DNA of 13,696 nucleotides from the NCBI GenBank assembly GCA_030044325.1, contig JASHWA010000150.1:1-13696 (forward strand), given 5' to 3'. The notes under the pieces are model-generated. The model was given only the letters and a program-made list of their open reading frames with translations. It was not told where the DNA came from and did no database searches. Positions 13,469-13,696 of the stretch are shown here, one piece after another; position 1 is the stretch's first letter; every line of letters begins with the position of its first letter. The position numbers and the translations under genes are program-made. The DNA comes from Bryobacteraceae bacterium (lineage in GTDB: Bacteria; Acidobacteriota; Terriglobia; Bryobacterales; Bryobacteraceae).

Positions 13469-13696
13469 TCAGCGGCGAAACCCCGTCAGCGCCTTCGCCG
13501 CCTCCATCCAGTTGTACACGATCGGGCAGTAAGTCGCCCGGTCTACGAACTGCCACATCCGGCTCGGGATCGATCCCGAGCCTTTGAGCAGGTGAGGAAA
13601 TCTCTCGCAGTTCCCCGGCCGCGCTTCATACACCGTACAGTCGTTCCCATCGAGAAAAACACAGCCCCGCTCGCCGCGTTTCAGGATCAGTTCGCC
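13469..13696 (-). CDS. YkgJ-family Cys-cluster protein, C-terminal fragment (runs off the window)
   Basis: The minus strand from the right edge to the TGA at 13471-13469 encodes 75 residues. It begins GELILKRGERGCVFLDGNDC and continues with TVYEARPGNCERFPHLL and later VDRATYCPIVYNW. Cysteines fall at fragment positions 12, 20, 30 and 57. The C-x-F-L, C-x-V/I-Y-E-x-R-P-x-x-C pattern is the signature of YkgJ (UPF0153), putative zinc- or iron-chelating proteins of unknown function. The first part of the cluster and the start lie outside the window. It converges on the second Spy/CpxP-like gene with a 6-base gap and no visible terminator between. Confidence 0.85.
   Translation of the reverse strand, partial: GELILKRGERGCVFLDGNDCTVYEARPGNCERFPHLLKGSGSIPSRMWQFVDRATYCPIVYNWMEAAKALTGFRR

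Overview
This is a GC-rich, densely packed bacterial chromosome window that looks like a diderm, probably Acidobacteriota (Bryobacter/Solibacter type). That placement is an inference from the 7-POTRA Omp85 protein with a C-terminal Phe, the TamB homologue, the LTxxQ periplasmic proteins, the Arg/Ala-rich coding style and the intergenic palindromes. No 16S or other taxonomic marker is complete here. No gene-free stretch exceeds 300 bases; the largest gap is 10623-10836. I see no tRNA, rRNA, CRISPR array, transposase gene or prophage gene.

Left block, minus strand (1-2244): a ThiF/MoeB/HesA-type E1-like adenylyltransferase overlaps the start of a family-2 glycosyltransferase. A 201-bp gap follows, then the first 48 codons of recA, running off the left edge. 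The recA leader has a perfect TATAAT on its strand, sitting inside an inverted repeat.

Central block, plus strand (2406-10622): four genes joined by stop/start overlaps (TGATG, ATGA, GTGA). They encode a large Omp85-family outer-membrane protein with seven predicted POTRA domains (TamA/BamA-like), a small SurA-N-like periplasmic chaperone without a parvulin domain, a 1341-residue TamB/AsmA-type inner-membrane-anchored protein, and protein-L-isoaspartate O-methyltransferase. The first three plausibly form one system: TamB spans the periplasm, the Omp85 protein sits in the outer membrane, and the chaperone may escort substrates. The methyltransferase has no signal peptide and is probably a cytoplasmic repair enzyme co-transcribed with them.

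Right block, plus strand (10837-13462): a group II PLP-dependent amino-acid decarboxylase, then two tandem secreted Spy/CpxP-like LTxxQ proteins with a shared AAGGAGCTAAC leader. A YkgJ-type Cys-cluster protein converges on the second Spy-like gene, 6 bp away, and runs off the right edge.

The intergenic gaps carry palindromic repeats: a GCGGCGC hairpin with CGGACT-type units upstream of the Omp85 gene, a GGGGACTGTCCCC inverted-repeat element after pcm, and CGCGAA/TTCGCG hairpins after pcm and after the decarboxylase. These look like dispersed genome repeats. Nothing in the window is unmistakably a new system. The best candidate for follow-up is the coupled Omp85(7xPOTRA)-SurA-like-TamB-Pcm cassette.
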